53,655 bases of DNA. It comes from Planctomycetota bacterium. GTDB taxonomy: Bacteria; Planctomycetota; UBA1135; UBA2386. Location of the stretch: the NCBI GenBank assembly GCA_020425925.1, contig JAGQRB010000736.1:1-53655 (forward strand), read 5' to 3'. Both the position numbers and the translations under genes were made by a program. Shown one piece after another: positions 34,724 to 43,915 of this stretch. A model generated the notes under the pieces. That model was given only the letters and a program-made list of their open reading frames with translations, was not told where the DNA came from and ran no database searches. How positions within the stretch are numbered: the stretch's first letter is position 1; each line of letters opens with the position of its first letter.

Positions 34724-37375
34724 TTTGCCCGCGGCCGCGGTCGGCTCGGCCGCGGCACGCAGACGCGCCGCCTCCTCGCTGCGGCCGCTGGCCTCGTAGA
34801 GCCCGATGAGGTCGGACTCGGGCCGGGTCAGCATGCCGCGGCTGGTCGCGGCGGCGTCGCTGGCGTCGTAGGTGTCACGACAGCGCAGCAGCAGCTGCTC
34901 GGCCTGCTCGAACTCGCGGCGACCGGCGTGACAACGCGCCAGGCCGAGGTCGCAGCGGTAGACGTTCGCGAGCTGCGGCGACTCGCCGGCGGCCGCCAGC
35001 GCACGACACGCGGTGAACATCTCGAGGCCGTGGTCGAAGTCGCCCTGCTGACGGTAGGCATCCGCGAGCATCGTCATCGTCTGCAACGTGCTGTCGTGGC
35101 TGCGGCCATAGACCTCGATCTTGAGCCCGAGCGCGCGCTCGCCGAGCTCGATCGAGCGGTCGTAGTGGCCGAGCTCGCGCTCGGCGGCGGCGAGATTCGC
35201 GAGTACGGCGAGGTAGGTCTGGCTCGTCGGCGGAACCTCCGACGCGCGGTCCATGCGATCGAGGCACTCGCCGAACCAGCGGGCCGCCGTGGCGAAGTCG
35301 TGCAGCCGGTAGCTGACCGCCGCGAGATTGTTGATCGTGCCGATCGTGTCGGGGTGATCGTCGCCGAGCACACGCTGGCGAACGTGCACCAGGCGCTCGA
35401 GCAGCGGCTGCATGTCGGCGAGCCGCCCGCGCGAGTACAGCAGCGCGATGTGGTTGTTGATCGCAGTCAGCGAATCGGGGTGGTCCTCGCCCTTCTGGGC
35501 GATCGTGCCGTCGCGCACCTCGCGACAGAGCGGCTCGGCGGCATCGAGGTCCCCGAGCTCGTGCAGCGCGACCGCGAGGACGCCGATCGCCTGGATGGTG
35601 GCGCGATCGCCGTCGCCGCGCAGCTCGCGCAGGCGTGCGACGATCGGTCGCAGCGCCGCGACCGCGCCGGCGCGATCACCGCGGGCCCGCTGCACGTCGG
35701 CCGCTCGCGCGGCGACCTCGAGTTCGAGCAGCTCGTCGCCGACCGCGGCCGCGTCGGCGGCCGCGCGCTCGATCGTCGCCTCCGCCTCGCCGAGCTCGCC
35801 GCGGCGCAGCTGGACGTAGGCCAGTGCCTCGAGCGCCCGGCAGACCTCGCGGCTCCGCTCGCCGTGGCATTCGACGTGGATCGGCACACACTCGGCGAGG
35901 TGGTGCTCCGCCTCGCCCAGCAGCCCGAGCCCGAAATAGGCGTTGCCGATGGTCTCGCCGAGCGCCGAGCGGATCTGCGGCTGATCGGCGAACCGTTCGC
36001 CGAAGTCGTGCGCGGCGCGGCCGAGTGCGTCGGCCATCCTGACCTCGCGACCGTCCTTGCCCGGGTCCACCGCCGAGAACACGTCGAGCAGGAAGTCGAG
36101 CGCGGCCGAGGCACTCGCTGCCGAACGTTCCGCCGCCTGCCGGCCGGCACGCTCGGCGGTCTCCGCCCGCTGCGTGCGCAGCTGCGCCAGCGTCACCATG
36201 ACGAGCGCGACGACCGTCACGAGGGCGACGATCCCGCCCGCGGCGGCAGCAGCGCGATTGCGGCGCACGAACATCCGCAGCCGATAGGACGCCGAGTCGG
36301 GTCCGGCGCTCACCGGCTCGTGTCGCAGACAGCGGCGGACGTCCTCGGCGAACTCGTGCACACTGCCGTAGCGGGCGTCGCGCTGCTTGCGAAGCGCCTC
36401 GAGCACGATCCAGTCGAGTTCGCGCGGCAGGCCGGCACGTCGCACCGACACCGCCTCCGGCACGACCTCGAGAACGCGCCGGCATGCGACCTGCAACGGC
36501 AGGTCGGCAACCGCGATCGGCACCTCCCCGGTCACCAGCTCGTACAGCACCACACCGAGCCCGTAGACGTCGGTGCGAACGTCGGTGTCGCCACCGTCGA
36601 GCTGCTCCGGGCTCATGTAGGCGAGCGTGCCGAGCAGCTCGCCGGCCAGCGTGTGGGCGGTTCGCCCAGGGTCGAGCACCCGCGCGATGCCGAAGTCGAT
36701 GACCTTGACGACGCCGTCGCCGTGCGGCGCGACCAGGATGTTGCCGGGCTTGAGGTCGCGGTGGATCACGCCGCGCTGGTGGGCGTGCTCGACGGCGCCG
36801 CAGACCTGCAGGAACAATCGCAGGCGCGCCGCGAGGCCGAGCGCCCGCCGGCGCGCGAACTCGGTGATCGGCAGCGCGTCGGCGAGGTAGTCCATCGCGA
36901 ACCACGCCGTGCCGTCGGGTTCGACTCCGGCTTCGTAGACCTCGGCGATGCCGGGATGGTGCAGCCGCGCCAGCGTGTCGATCTCGGCGCGGAACCGTTC
37001 GCGGGTGCGAGCGCCGGCGGATGCCGCGTCGACGACCTTGACCGCGACGGTGCGCTCGGGGTGCTCCTGCTCGGCCAGGAAGACCGTGCCCATGCCGCCG
37101 CGGGCGATCACGCGCTGCAGCCGGAACGGACCGAGTCGCGCCGGCATCGGCGCCGGGACCGCATCCGAGCCGCGCAGTTCGGGCAGCGTCGCGGGTCCGG
37201 GCGGCTCGAGGAACGGTCCCTCGGCGGCGGCGGCGACCAACAGGCGCTGTGCCTCGGCACGCTCGGTCGTGCCGCAGCCGAGCGCCTCGTCGAGCGCGGC
37301 TTCGCGCCGCTCGAGCGGCAGCTCGAGCGCGCGCTCGAACGCGGCCCGCACCCGCGACCAGTCGTTGGCGTTCAC
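34718..37375 (-). CDS. Membrane Ser/Thr protein kinase with TPR-like repeats (885 aa)
   Basis: The start is GTG at 37375, fixed by a 4-nt GTGA overlap with the sigma factor stop. A helical N-terminal segment precedes the kinase domain at about residues 83-350: G-loop ARGGMGTVF, VAVK (Lys113), HRDLKPGN (205-212), DFG (227-229) and MSPEQ. A membrane helix at 376-398 (GGIVALVTVVALVMVTLAQL) separates it from the outside part, which is about 480 residues of helical TPR/kinesin-light-chain-like repeats (NNHIALLYSRGRL, INNLAAVSYRLHDFATAARWF, LANLAAAERELGHYD). This is a Hanks-type (PknB-like) kinase with all catalytic residues. Substrate is unknown; the cotranscribed sigma factor is a strong candidate target, as in other ECF-kinase pairs. 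Confidence 0.93.
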   Translation of the reverse strand: MNANDWSRVRAAFERALELPLERREAALDEALGCGTTERAEAQRLLVAAAAEGPFLEPPGPATLPELRGSDAVPAPMPARLGPFRLQRVIARGGMGTVFLAEQEHPERTVAVKVVDAASAGARTRERFRAEIDTLARLHHPGIAEVYEAGVEPDGTAWFAMDYLADALPITEFARRRALGLAARLRLFLQVCGAVEHAHQRGVIHRDLKPGNILVAPHGDGVVKVIDFGIARVLDPGRTAHTLAGELLGTLAYMSPEQLDGGDTDVRTDVYGLGVVLYELVTGEVPIAVADLPLQVACRRVLEVVPEAVSVRRAGLPRELDWIVLEALRKQRDARYGSVHEFAEDVRRCLRHEPVSAGPDSASYRLRMFVRRNRAAAAAGGIVALVTVVALVMVTLAQLRTQRAETAERAGRQAAERSAASASAALDFLLDVFSAVDPGKDGREVRMADALGRAAHDFGERFADQPQIRSALGETIGNAYFGLGLLGEAEHHLAECVPIHVECHGERSREVCRALEALAYVQLRRGELGEAEATIERAAADAAAVGDELLELEVAARAADVQRARGDRAGAVAALRPIVARLRELRGDGDRATIQAIGVLAVALHELGDLDAAEPLCREVRDGTIAQKGEDHPDSLTAINNHIALLYSRGRLADMQPLLERLVHVRQRVLGDDHPDTIGTINNLAAVSYRLHDFATAARWFGECLDRMDRASEVPPTSQTYLAVLANLAAAERELGHYDRSIELGERALGLKIEVYGRSHDSTLQTMTMLADAYRQQGDFDHGLEMFTACRALAAAGESPQLANVYRCDLGLARCHAGRREFEQAEQLLLRCRDTYDASDAAATSRGMLTRPESDLIGLYEASGRSEEAARLRAAAEPTAAAGKR

Positions 37376-37932
37376 GCGTCGAGCTCCGCCCGCAGCCACG
37401 CACACGCCGTGCGCCAGCCGCGCTCGACGGTCGATGCCGACACCCCGATCACGGCGGCGATCTCGGGCGCCGGCACCCCCGCGAAGAAGCGCAGCTCGAC
37501 GATCTGCGCCAGCTGCGGGTCGAACTCGGCGAGTCGCCGCATCGCTTCGTCCAGGCCGAGCAGATCGATGGCTCGCTGCTCATAGATGTCGGCGACGGCT
37601 GCGACGTCGACGTGCGCCACCGCGCCGCCGCGCTTCCTGGTGTTGCGCGCCCGGATGTGGTCGACCAACACCGACCGCATCGCCGCCGCCGCAGCGCGCA
37701 GGAAGTGGGCGCGGTCGGCGAACGTCGGCGCCCGCTCCGGCACCAGCTTGAGCCACGCCTCGTGCACGAGCGCGGTCGGTTGCAGCGTGGCGTTGGCATC
37801 GGCGGCGATGCGTTGCGCGCGCCGCTTGATGTCGGCGTAGAGCAGCTCGAACAGCGCCGATGCCGCCGCCGTGTCGCCGTCGCGCAGACGGTCGAGCAGC
37901 CGGGTCAGGTCATGGGCCGAGGGCAACGCCAC
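37372..37932 (-). CDS. ECF-type RNA polymerase sigma factor (186 aa)
   Basis: The start is taken as GTG at 37932 (MALPSAHDLTRLLDRLRDGD); the longer upstream frame is arginine-rich and unlike protein. Region 2 has ALFELLYADIKRRAQRI, then TALVHEAWLKLV and FLRAAAAAMRSVLVDHIRARNTRKRGG. Region 4 has QLAQIVELRFFAGVPAPEIAAVIGVSASTVERGW, read in parts as a helix-turn-helix. This is the ECF subtype commonly found beside Ser/Thr kinases in Planctomycetota. Its stop overlaps the kinase start by 4 nt, so the two are translationally coupled. No anti-sigma factor is visible nearby, so control by phosphorylation is likely (inference). TATCCT ends 6 nt before the start. Confidence 0.92.
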   Translation of the reverse strand: MALPSAHDLTRLLDRLRDGDTAAASALFELLYADIKRRAQRIAADANATLQPTALVHEAWLKLVPERAPTFADRAHFLRAAAAAMRSVLVDHIRARNTRKRGGAVAHVDVAAVADIYEQRAIDLLGLDEAMRRLAEFDPQLAQIVELRFFAGVPAPEIAAVIGVSASTVERGWRTACAWLRAELDA

Positions 37933-37938
37933 CGGAAC

Positions 37939-37944
37939 AGGATA
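37939..37944 (-). promoter_or_regulatory. Candidate -10 element (TATCCT)
   Basis: TATCCT on the minus strand ends 6 nt before the GTG start at 37932, so the sigma-factor/kinase transcript may be leaderless. No obvious -35 box and no Shine-Dalgarno motif. Confidence 0.35.
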
Positions 37945-38053
37945 CTGCGCCCGACGCGGTCCCGGCCGGCCGGTCGCGCGTGCGACCGCCCTGGCGACCC
38001 GGGCGACCGCACGCCGAAGCCGCCTTGCCATCGCGAGGCCGCCCGCCATGCTC

Positions 38054-41000
38054 TCAGTTGCCCAGCACGACCTGCAGCGCATCGGACGCCGAGAACGCGC
38101 CGAGGATCCCGCCGCCGGCATCGACGATCACCCACTGGTAGAACAGATTGAGGCCGACGTAGCTCGGATCGGCCGGGATCGGCAGCGGCGCGCTGCCGGC
38201 GCCGGCGGCGTCCGTCACGAGCGTCAGCCCGGTCAGCATCGGATTGGCGACGTACTGACGGCAGCCCGGTGCCCAGAAGATGCTCGCCGGCGCGAACGAG
38301 ATGACCTGGGCCGCGAACGCGAGCGGCTGCGCGTTCGCGAGCGTGATCGCGAACGACGCGTTGCCGAGCTGCGGCAAGCCAACGGCGCCGATCGCCGGAG
38401 CGCCCGGTGTACCGTCGCAGGCTTCGCCGTAGGGCAGCACGAACGCGACGCCGGCGGTCGTCGGATCGTAGACCCATGGTTCGTCGCCGACGATGCCGTC
38501 GTTGCAGGCGAAGAACACGCGTGTGCCGGTGTCGAAGAAGTCGGAGAACGCGGCGGCGCCGCGTCCCGGCGGCCCGAAGTGCGAGACCTGCTGAGTGCCG
38601 GTGGCCGTGCCATTGCTGATCCAGAGTTCGAGACCTTCGGCCGGCGACCAACCGCCGAACAGCAGCTGCGAGCCACCGAGCACCGCGGTCAGCGTGCCGC
38701 CGACCGCACCGTCCATCTCGCCGGGGGCGATGTCGATCACCAGGTGCGTGCCCGCCACCGTGCCGTCGGAGAACCAGAGCTCGGTGCCGTCGCCGGAGTG
38801 ATCGTCGGATCGGAAGAACAGCCCGCCGCACGCCGCGGTGAGGTCGGTGTGCGGTTCGACCACGCCGGCGCCCCAGCCCGTCACGGAGTGGAACGCACCG
38901 ACGCCGGTCGCGAGGCAGACCTCGCGCGCACCGCCCGACGAAGCGACGAACCAGAGCCCGTTCGGGCTGGCGGTGAGGTCGCGCGGGAACGAGCTGATCG
39001 GCCCCGCCACCACGTCGGCGGCGATCAGCGTGCCGGCCGCGGTGCCATCGCTGACCCAGAGCTCGTCACCCGAGCCCGGGACGTCGGCGGTGAAGTAGAG
39101 CAGGTTGCCGACCGCGGTCAGATGCCGCGGATTCGAAGTCGCCGGGCCGTTCACGAGATCGGCGACGAGCTGGGTTCCGGCCGCGGTGCCGTTGGTCACC
39201 CAGAGCTCGCGGCCGTGGGTGCCGTCATCGAGCGAGAAGAACGCGCGGGCACCGACGATCGTGAAGTCCTCGGCGAGCAGCCCGATGCTGCTCGCCGCCC
39301 CGGGATTCGCGTCGATCAGGCGATGCGTACCCGCGACCGTGCCGTCGCTGACCCACGGCTCGCGACCGTTGCCGTCGAAGCCCGAGAAGATCACGCCGGC
39401 GGCGGCACCGGTGACACCGCGCGGCTCGAACGAGGTGCCCAGACTGGTGAGCTGGACCGTGCCCGCGAGCGTGCCATCGGTAACGAAGAGCTGGCGACCA
39501 GCTCCGGTGTCGGCGACGAAGTACACCCGGTTACCGACCGAGGCCGCGTAGTTCGGCGACGAGCCGAGAGTCCCCGACCGGATGTCGGCGAGGATCGACG
39601 TGCCGGCCGGGGTGCCGTCGCTGACGAGCGGCTCGGTGCCCGCGGTGTCGGTGCCGGCCGCGAAGAAGACGCGGCTGCCGAGCGTGGCGAACTCGGTCGG
39701 GCGGCTGTCGTTCACCGCCGGCTGACAGTCGGCGAGCAGCACGGTGCCGGCGATGCTGCCGTCGGTGAAGCCGGGCTCGTCGCCGGCGCCGACGAAGCTG
39801 CCCGCGAACAGTGCGCCGGCACCGAACGGCGTGATGGCGCGCGGATAGATGCCGCCGGTACCCGGGATGTAGTCCATCAGCGGCTGGGCATTGCCGATCG
39901 TCCCGTCGGTCGTGAAGAACTCGGTGCCGACGTCGAGCCGGCTGGCACCGAACCAGATCGCGTTGCCGATCCGCGCGAAGCTCCCGGGGTTCGAGCCGGG
40001 CCCACCGACGAACACGTCGGCGAGCATCGCCGTACCGGAGACGGTGCCGTCGCTCACCCACGGCTCTCGCCCGGTCGCCAGCGTGTAGCCCGAGAACATC
40101 ACCCTGCCCTGGTCGACGAAGAACCCCTCCGGGTCGAGATCGCTGGCCGCCTCGATGTCGATGAGCGAAGTACCGGCGGCGGTGCCGTCGGTGGTCCAGA
40201 GCTCGCGGCCGTTGCTGCCATCGTCGGCGGAGAACACCGCGCGAACGCCGATCGCCGTGAAGTCCATCGGGACCGAACCGGCCGAGCCGGGACGGAAGTC
40301 GCCGAGCAGGACGGTGCCGGCAGCGGTGCCGTCGGAGAAGTAGGGCTCCTCGCCGTTGCCGAGGTGCGCATCGGCGGCGAACAACACGCCGTTGCCGAAC
40401 GGCGCCATGCGGGTGAAGTTGGTCCAGCCGTTCGGATCGAGCTCGACCACCATCGCGGTGCCGGCGGCCGTACCATCGCTGCGCCACAGCTCGACACCCG
40501 CAACGGCGGTCAGTGCCCAGAACCAGACGTAGCCGCCGGCGCTGACCATTCCGGTCGGCGACGAACTCGGGCCGCCGGGCCAGATGTCCTTCACCATCGT
40601 CGTCCCGGCCGCGCTGCCATCGCTGCGCCAGAGCTCGGCGCCGTGCACGCCGTCGTCAGCCTGGAAGTAGACGTAGCCGCCGAGCCGCGCGAGGTGGCGG
40701 ATCTCGGCCGAACCGACCGGGAAGACGTCGGCCACCAGCACGGTGCCCGCAGTCGTGCCATCGGTCTTCCAAAGCTCGCGTCCGAGCCCGGGCACGAACG
40801 CCGTGAACAGCACCTCGTTGCCGAGCACCGTCATCTCCAGCGGGTCCGAAGAGCCCATCGGCGAGAGGTCGGCGAGCAGGTGCGTGCCGGCGGCGGTGCC
40901 GTCGGTGACCCACGGCTCGCGCTCGAACGGGCTTCTCGGCGCGAACACGGCGAGGTTGCCGATGACGTGGAACGCCGGCAGGTCGCTGCCGGGGGCGCTG

Positions 41001-41101
41001 CCGTTGCCGGTGACGAGGTTGGCGACGAGGTTCTGGGCCGGGGCCCGTTCGCCGATCAGGACCGCGGCGCCGAGGGCCGCGCAGAGGACGAGCTTGTGCA
41101 T
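38054..41101 (-). CDS. Exported ELWxxDGT-repeat protein (1015 aa)
   Basis: Residues 1-23 are a signal peptide (MHKLVLCAALGAAVLIGERAPAQ). At least 16 ELWxxDGT-type repeats about 45-55 residues apart fill the body: EPWVTDGTAAGT, ELWKTDGTTAGT, ELWRSDGSAAGT, EPYFSDGTAAGT, ELWTTDGTAAGT, ELWISNGTATGT and others, with a preceding Gly-rich turn and a strand of the type VLFTA or VYFQADD. The last ~125 residues (EACDGTPGAPAIG, APGCRQYV, PLPIPADPSYVGLNLFYQ) are the shared C-terminal module. It is more regular than the paralogue at 1705. Ligand and cell-surface location are unknown. It lies 121 nt from the sigma factor on the same strand and 128 nt from the metalloprotease. Confidence 0.9.
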   Translation of the reverse strand: MHKLVLCAALGAAVLIGERAPAQNLVANLVTGNGSAPGSDLPAFHVIGNLAVFAPRSPFEREPWVTDGTAAGTHLLADLSPMGSSDPLEMTVLGNEVLFTAFVPGLGRELWKTDGTTAGTVLVADVFPVGSAEIRHLARLGGYVYFQADDGVHGAELWRSDGSAAGTTMVKDIWPGGPSSSPTGMVSAGGYVWFWALTAVAGVELWRSDGTAAGTAMVVELDPNGWTNFTRMAPFGNGVLFAADAHLGNGEEPYFSDGTAAGTVLLGDFRPGSAGSVPMDFTAIGVRAVFSADDGSNGRELWTTDGTAAGTSLIDIEAASDLDPEGFFVDQGRVMFSGYTLATGREPWVSDGTVSGTAMLADVFVGGPGSNPGSFARIGNAIWFGASRLDVGTEFFTTDGTIGNAQPLMDYIPGTGGIYPRAITPFGAGALFAGSFVGAGDEPGFTDGSIAGTVLLADCQPAVNDSRPTEFATLGSRVFFAAGTDTAGTEPLVSDGTPAGTSILADIRSGTLGSSPNYAASVGNRVYFVADTGAGRQLFVTDGTLAGTVQLTSLGTSFEPRGVTGAAAGVIFSGFDGNGREPWVSDGTVAGTHRLIDANPGAASSIGLLAEDFTIVGARAFFSLDDGTHGRELWVTNGTAAGTQLVADLVNGPATSNPRHLTAVGNLLYFTADVPGSGDELWVSDGTAAGTLIAADVVAGPISSFPRDLTASPNGLWFVASSGGAREVCLATGVGAFHSVTGWGAGVVEPHTDLTAACGGLFFRSDDHSGDGTELWFSDGTVAGTHLVIDIAPGEMDGAVGGTLTAVLGGSQLLFGGWSPAEGLELWISNGTATGTQQVSHFGPPGRGAAAFSDFFDTGTRVFFACNDGIVGDEPWVYDPTTAGVAFVLPYGEACDGTPGAPAIGAVGLPQLGNASFAITLANAQPLAFAAQVISFAPASIFWAPGCRQYVANPMLTGLTLVTDAAGAGSAPLPIPADPSYVGLNLFYQWVIVDAGGGILGAFSASDALQVVLGN

Positions 41102-41229
41102 GTTGGAGTGGGAAGGTCTGGCTCACCCCCGGAACGAGATTCCCGCCCCGTTCTTGTCAGCCTTTCCGCTCCGCGTTCGCCCGCACCGTGGCATGGCGCC
41201 TTGCGGCAACCCGCCGCCGGCCCGACGGC

Positions 41230-42177
41230 CTACCTCGGGGCGCCGCCGTCCGACACACCGAGCAGCGTGGCCAGCTCGCGCGGCATGAACTCGAGCTCGT
41301 CGGGACACTGCTCGCGCCAGAGCCGGAGTCGGGCCTCGATCGTGTTCTCGACCGGATCGGCCACCCGCAGGAACGAGAACGCGCGGATCGACTCCGGTCG
41401 CGCCTCGAACCGCTCGAACAACTGCTCCGCCACCACCCGATCGAGGGCGCGATCACCGGCGGCGGCGTCGAGCCGGGCGCGATGTTCGGCATACCACCGG
41501 GCGTAGCTCTCCGGTCGCACCACGGTTGCACGAACGTCTTCGGCGTAGCTCCGCAAGTGCTCGGCGTACGGTGCCCAGTTCGGGTACGGCGGCGACGTCT
41601 CCCAGGTCACCGCCATGTGTTCCATCGCCCAGATCGAGCACGCCTCGCAGAATGCCTCTTCGAGCCACTGCTGCGGCGCGGACGGATCGGGCCTGCCGCA
41701 GCCGACGTGACCGAGCTCGTGCGCAAGCTGGTACGAGAGCTGCGCCCAGAGCAGATCGCCGGTGTTGACCTGCACGACGTACTCGCCCTTCGGGCCGCGC
41801 GCGCTGAGCGCCTTCGGCGGACCGTCGGGAACCCGCATCAGCGCGATCGTCAGCGGCTCGGGCGGCGGCATCGCCGAATACAGCGTCGTCGCCACCGAAG
41901 CCGCCACCGCCGCGACGTTCGCTACCGGCGATCTGCCCCAGCCATCCGGTCCGATCATCAGCGTCGCGAGCCGGACGCCGTCGTGTTCGATCTCGACGCG
42001 CGGTCCGGCCGCAGCCTGCTGCAGGAACGGCACCACGGTCGCAGCGTCGCGTCGCGCGCGGTCGTCGGCTGCGAGCCGATCGATGCGGGCGGACGGCGCG
42101 GTGGGAACCTGCGCCGCGAGCGCCGGCAGCATGACGGCGAGCACGACGACGCGGCGAGTTTGCAGGACCGAGAACAC
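41230..42177 (-). CDS. Secreted zinc metalloprotease, HExxH type (315 aa)
   Basis: The start is taken as GTG at 42177, which gives a signal peptide (MFSVLQTRRVVVLAVMLPALAA); an in-frame ATG at 42132 is an alternative but shortens the hydrophobic core. The zinc site is HELGH at residues 153-157. The third ligand is probably a glutamate in WLEEAFCEA at 171-179, about 16 residues after the HELGH, typical of gluzincins. A helical C-terminal half contains VVAEQLFERFEA and REQCPDELEF. The family is not one I can name. The promoter region is shared with the divergent signal peptidase (94 nt). A role in processing exported proteins is inference. Confidence 0.75.
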   Translation of the reverse strand: MFSVLQTRRVVVLAVMLPALAAQVPTAPSARIDRLAADDRARRDAATVVPFLQQAAAGPRVEIEHDGVRLATLMIGPDGWGRSPVANVAAVAASVATTLYSAMPPPEPLTIALMRVPDGPPKALSARGPKGEYVVQVNTGDLLWAQLSYQLAHELGHVGCGRPDPSAPQQWLEEAFCEACSIWAMEHMAVTWETSPPYPNWAPYAEHLRSYAEDVRATVVRPESYARWYAEHRARLDAAAGDRALDRVVAEQLFERFEARPESIRAFSFLRVADPVENTIEARLRLWREQCPDELEFMPRELATLLGVSDGGAPR

Positions 42178-42257
42178 GGGGGACGGGCGGATCGTGCGCT
42201 GCTCGAGCCGACCCGGCAAGGGTCCTCTACGGCCTCGCCTTCGCGCTCGGGCTGCCC

Positions 42258-42263
42258 TAGAGT
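42258..42263 (+). promoter_or_regulatory. Candidate -10 element (TAGAGT)
   Basis: TAGAGT ends 8 nt before the ATG of the signal peptidase gene at 42272. A start at or near the ATG is implied. The intergenic region has no Shine-Dalgarno motif. Confidence 0.35.
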
Positions 42264-42271
42264 CTGCCGCG

Positions 42272-43915
42272 ATGTCCAAGACGGCCGCCAAGAAGATCCC
42301 GCTCATGGGCCCGATCCGCGTCAACCTCGAGGCGTTCGGAGTCGCGATCCTGGCGGCCGTGCTGCTGAAATGGTTCTGCCTCGAGGCCTACCAGATCCCG
42401 ACGTCGTCGATGCAGCCGACCCTGATGGGCGACCAGGCCTCGCAGGTCTTCGACCGCATTCTGGTCGACAAGCTGCTGCAGACGTTCCGCGAGCCGAAGC
42501 GCTGGGACATCACGGTCTTCCGCTATCCGCTGCAGAAGAACCAGAACTACGTCAAGCGCATCGTCGGGATGCCGAACGACCGGCTGCACATCGCCGGCGG
42601 CAACGTCTACCAGGTCACCGACGTCGAGGGCCGCCGGAGCTACACCCCGCTGCGCAAGCCCGACGACCTGCAGGACGAACTCTGGAAGGAGGTCTATCCG
42701 GCGCGCCGGCTGGTGCGTAACGAGAACAAGGCGCTCGGGCTCACATGGACGGGCTCACCGAGCACGGAGTGGAAGGAGGACGGCGACGCGTTCACGGTCG
42801 ACCTCTCGACCAGCACGCGCCGACTCGCGTTCGTCGACCGGGACACGGACGGCGGTTTCGTCGATGTCGACTGGGACGGTTACCCGACCGCGGTCGCGAG
42901 CGAGATCCGCAAGGTCACGGGCATCATGCAGGCGCCCGAGATCGTGCCCGATGGGCGCCTCACCGCGACCGTGACTCCGTCCGGCAGCGTCGACGAGCTC
43001 GAGTTCGCGTTCGAGGTCAATCGTCCCGGGCTCGAGCGGCTGACGTTCTCGCTGCTGATCCGCGGCGGCAAGGGCAAGCTCGAGGTCCAGCAGGGCTCGA
43101 AGACGGTGCTCGAATCGCCCGAGTTCGACGTCCCGCTCGCTACCGGCGTCGGCACCGAGATCCGTTTCGCCCACGTCGACGACCGCATGATCGCCTGGGT
43201 CGACGGCACCGAGGTCCAGCGCATCGACACCGACGAATGGGCCTGCCGCGAAGGCTGCGCCGCACCGGTGATCGGCAGCGATCCGGGCGCGCGGCCGCGC
43301 TGGCAGATGGCCAACGGCCAGAGCGTGATCCCGCAGATCGTCTGCAAGGGCAAGGGCAAGCTCCGCGTCGAGGACCTCGTGCTCGATCGTGACCTGCACT
43401 ACACGCGCTGGGAGGCGCCCGAGGTGATCGAGGTGCCCGCCGGGCACTACTACATGATGGGCGACAACACGCTGCAGTCGATCGACTCGCGCGGCTGGAC
43501 GGCCATCACCGTCGGGGTCACCGATGACGGCAGGATCGTGCCGCCCGACACGCCCGGTGCGCGCAAGGTCCGCGGCAACAAGCGCGCGATGCCGCTCGCC
43601 AACGCGCCCGACCGCGACGAGACGCCGATCCCGATCCCGTCGGCGCACGCGATCGTGATGATCGACGAGTACGGCGAGATCCTGCGGCTCGAGGGCGATG
43701 CCGGCGGTTCGTGGGGGCAGAACGTCGTGTTCCGTACGACGTCCGCCGACGGCGACAAGGAATGGGAAGCGGTCGACACGACCAACACCGAAGGCGTGTC
43801 GTTCGTGCCCCGCGCCGACATCCAGGGTCGCGCGATCATGGTGTTCTATCCGGTCGTGCCGCTGTCCTGGCTCTTCGGCAGCAACTGGCCGAACCGCTTC
43901 GGCTTCGTGCGGTGA
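42272..43915 (+). CDS. lepB: Signal peptidase I with a large inserted domain (547 aa)
   Basis: A membrane helix is at residues 21-37 (AFGVAILAAVLLKWFCL). The catalytic box PTSSMQPTL has Ser46; the general base is Lys95 in YVKRIVGMPND; box E is MMGDNTLQSIDSRGW at 395-409. Ordinary signal peptidases have roughly 50-60 residues between Lys and box E. Here about 300 residues separate them, with an inserted beta-rich domain (residues ~125-385) that includes LTFSLLIRGG, EIRFAHVDDRMIAWVDGTEV and CREGCAAPVIG, suggesting a LamG/concanavalin-like fold. A C-terminal extension follows to residue 547. The start at 42272 fits the helix; the frame is open upstream but has no plausible start. It overlaps lptB by 4 nt. 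The enzyme cleaves signal peptides at the periplasmic face. Confidence 0.93.
   Translation: MSKTAAKKIPLMGPIRVNLEAFGVAILAAVLLKWFCLEAYQIPTSSMQPTLMGDQASQVFDRILVDKLLQTFREPKRWDITVFRYPLQKNQNYVKRIVGMPNDRLHIAGGNVYQVTDVEGRRSYTPLRKPDDLQDELWKEVYPARRLVRNENKALGLTWTGSPSTEWKEDGDAFTVDLSTSTRRLAFVDRDTDGGFVDVDWDGYPTAVASEIRKVTGIMQAPEIVPDGRLTATVTPSGSVDELEFAFEVNRPGLERLTFSLLIRGGKGKLEVQQGSKTVLESPEFDVPLATGVGTEIRFAHVDDRMIAWVDGTEVQRIDTDEWACREGCAAPVIGSDPGARPRWQMANGQSVIPQIVCKGKGKLRVEDLVLDRDLHYTRWEAPEVIEVPAGHYYMMGDNTLQSIDSRGWTAITVGVTDDGRIVPPDTPGARKVRGNKRAMPLANAPDRDETPIPIPSAHAIVMIDEYGEILRLEGDAGGSWGQNVVFRTTSADGDKEWEAVDTTNTEGVSFVPRADIQGRAIMVFYPVVPLSWLFGSNWPNRFGFVR

Noticed and set aside
37871..41506. A plus-strand frame of 1211 codons opposite the ELWxxDGT gene
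   Set aside because: Composition is low-complexity Arg/Asp/Glu/Gly, typical of the antisense of a repeated GC-rich gene; no signal peptide or motif.
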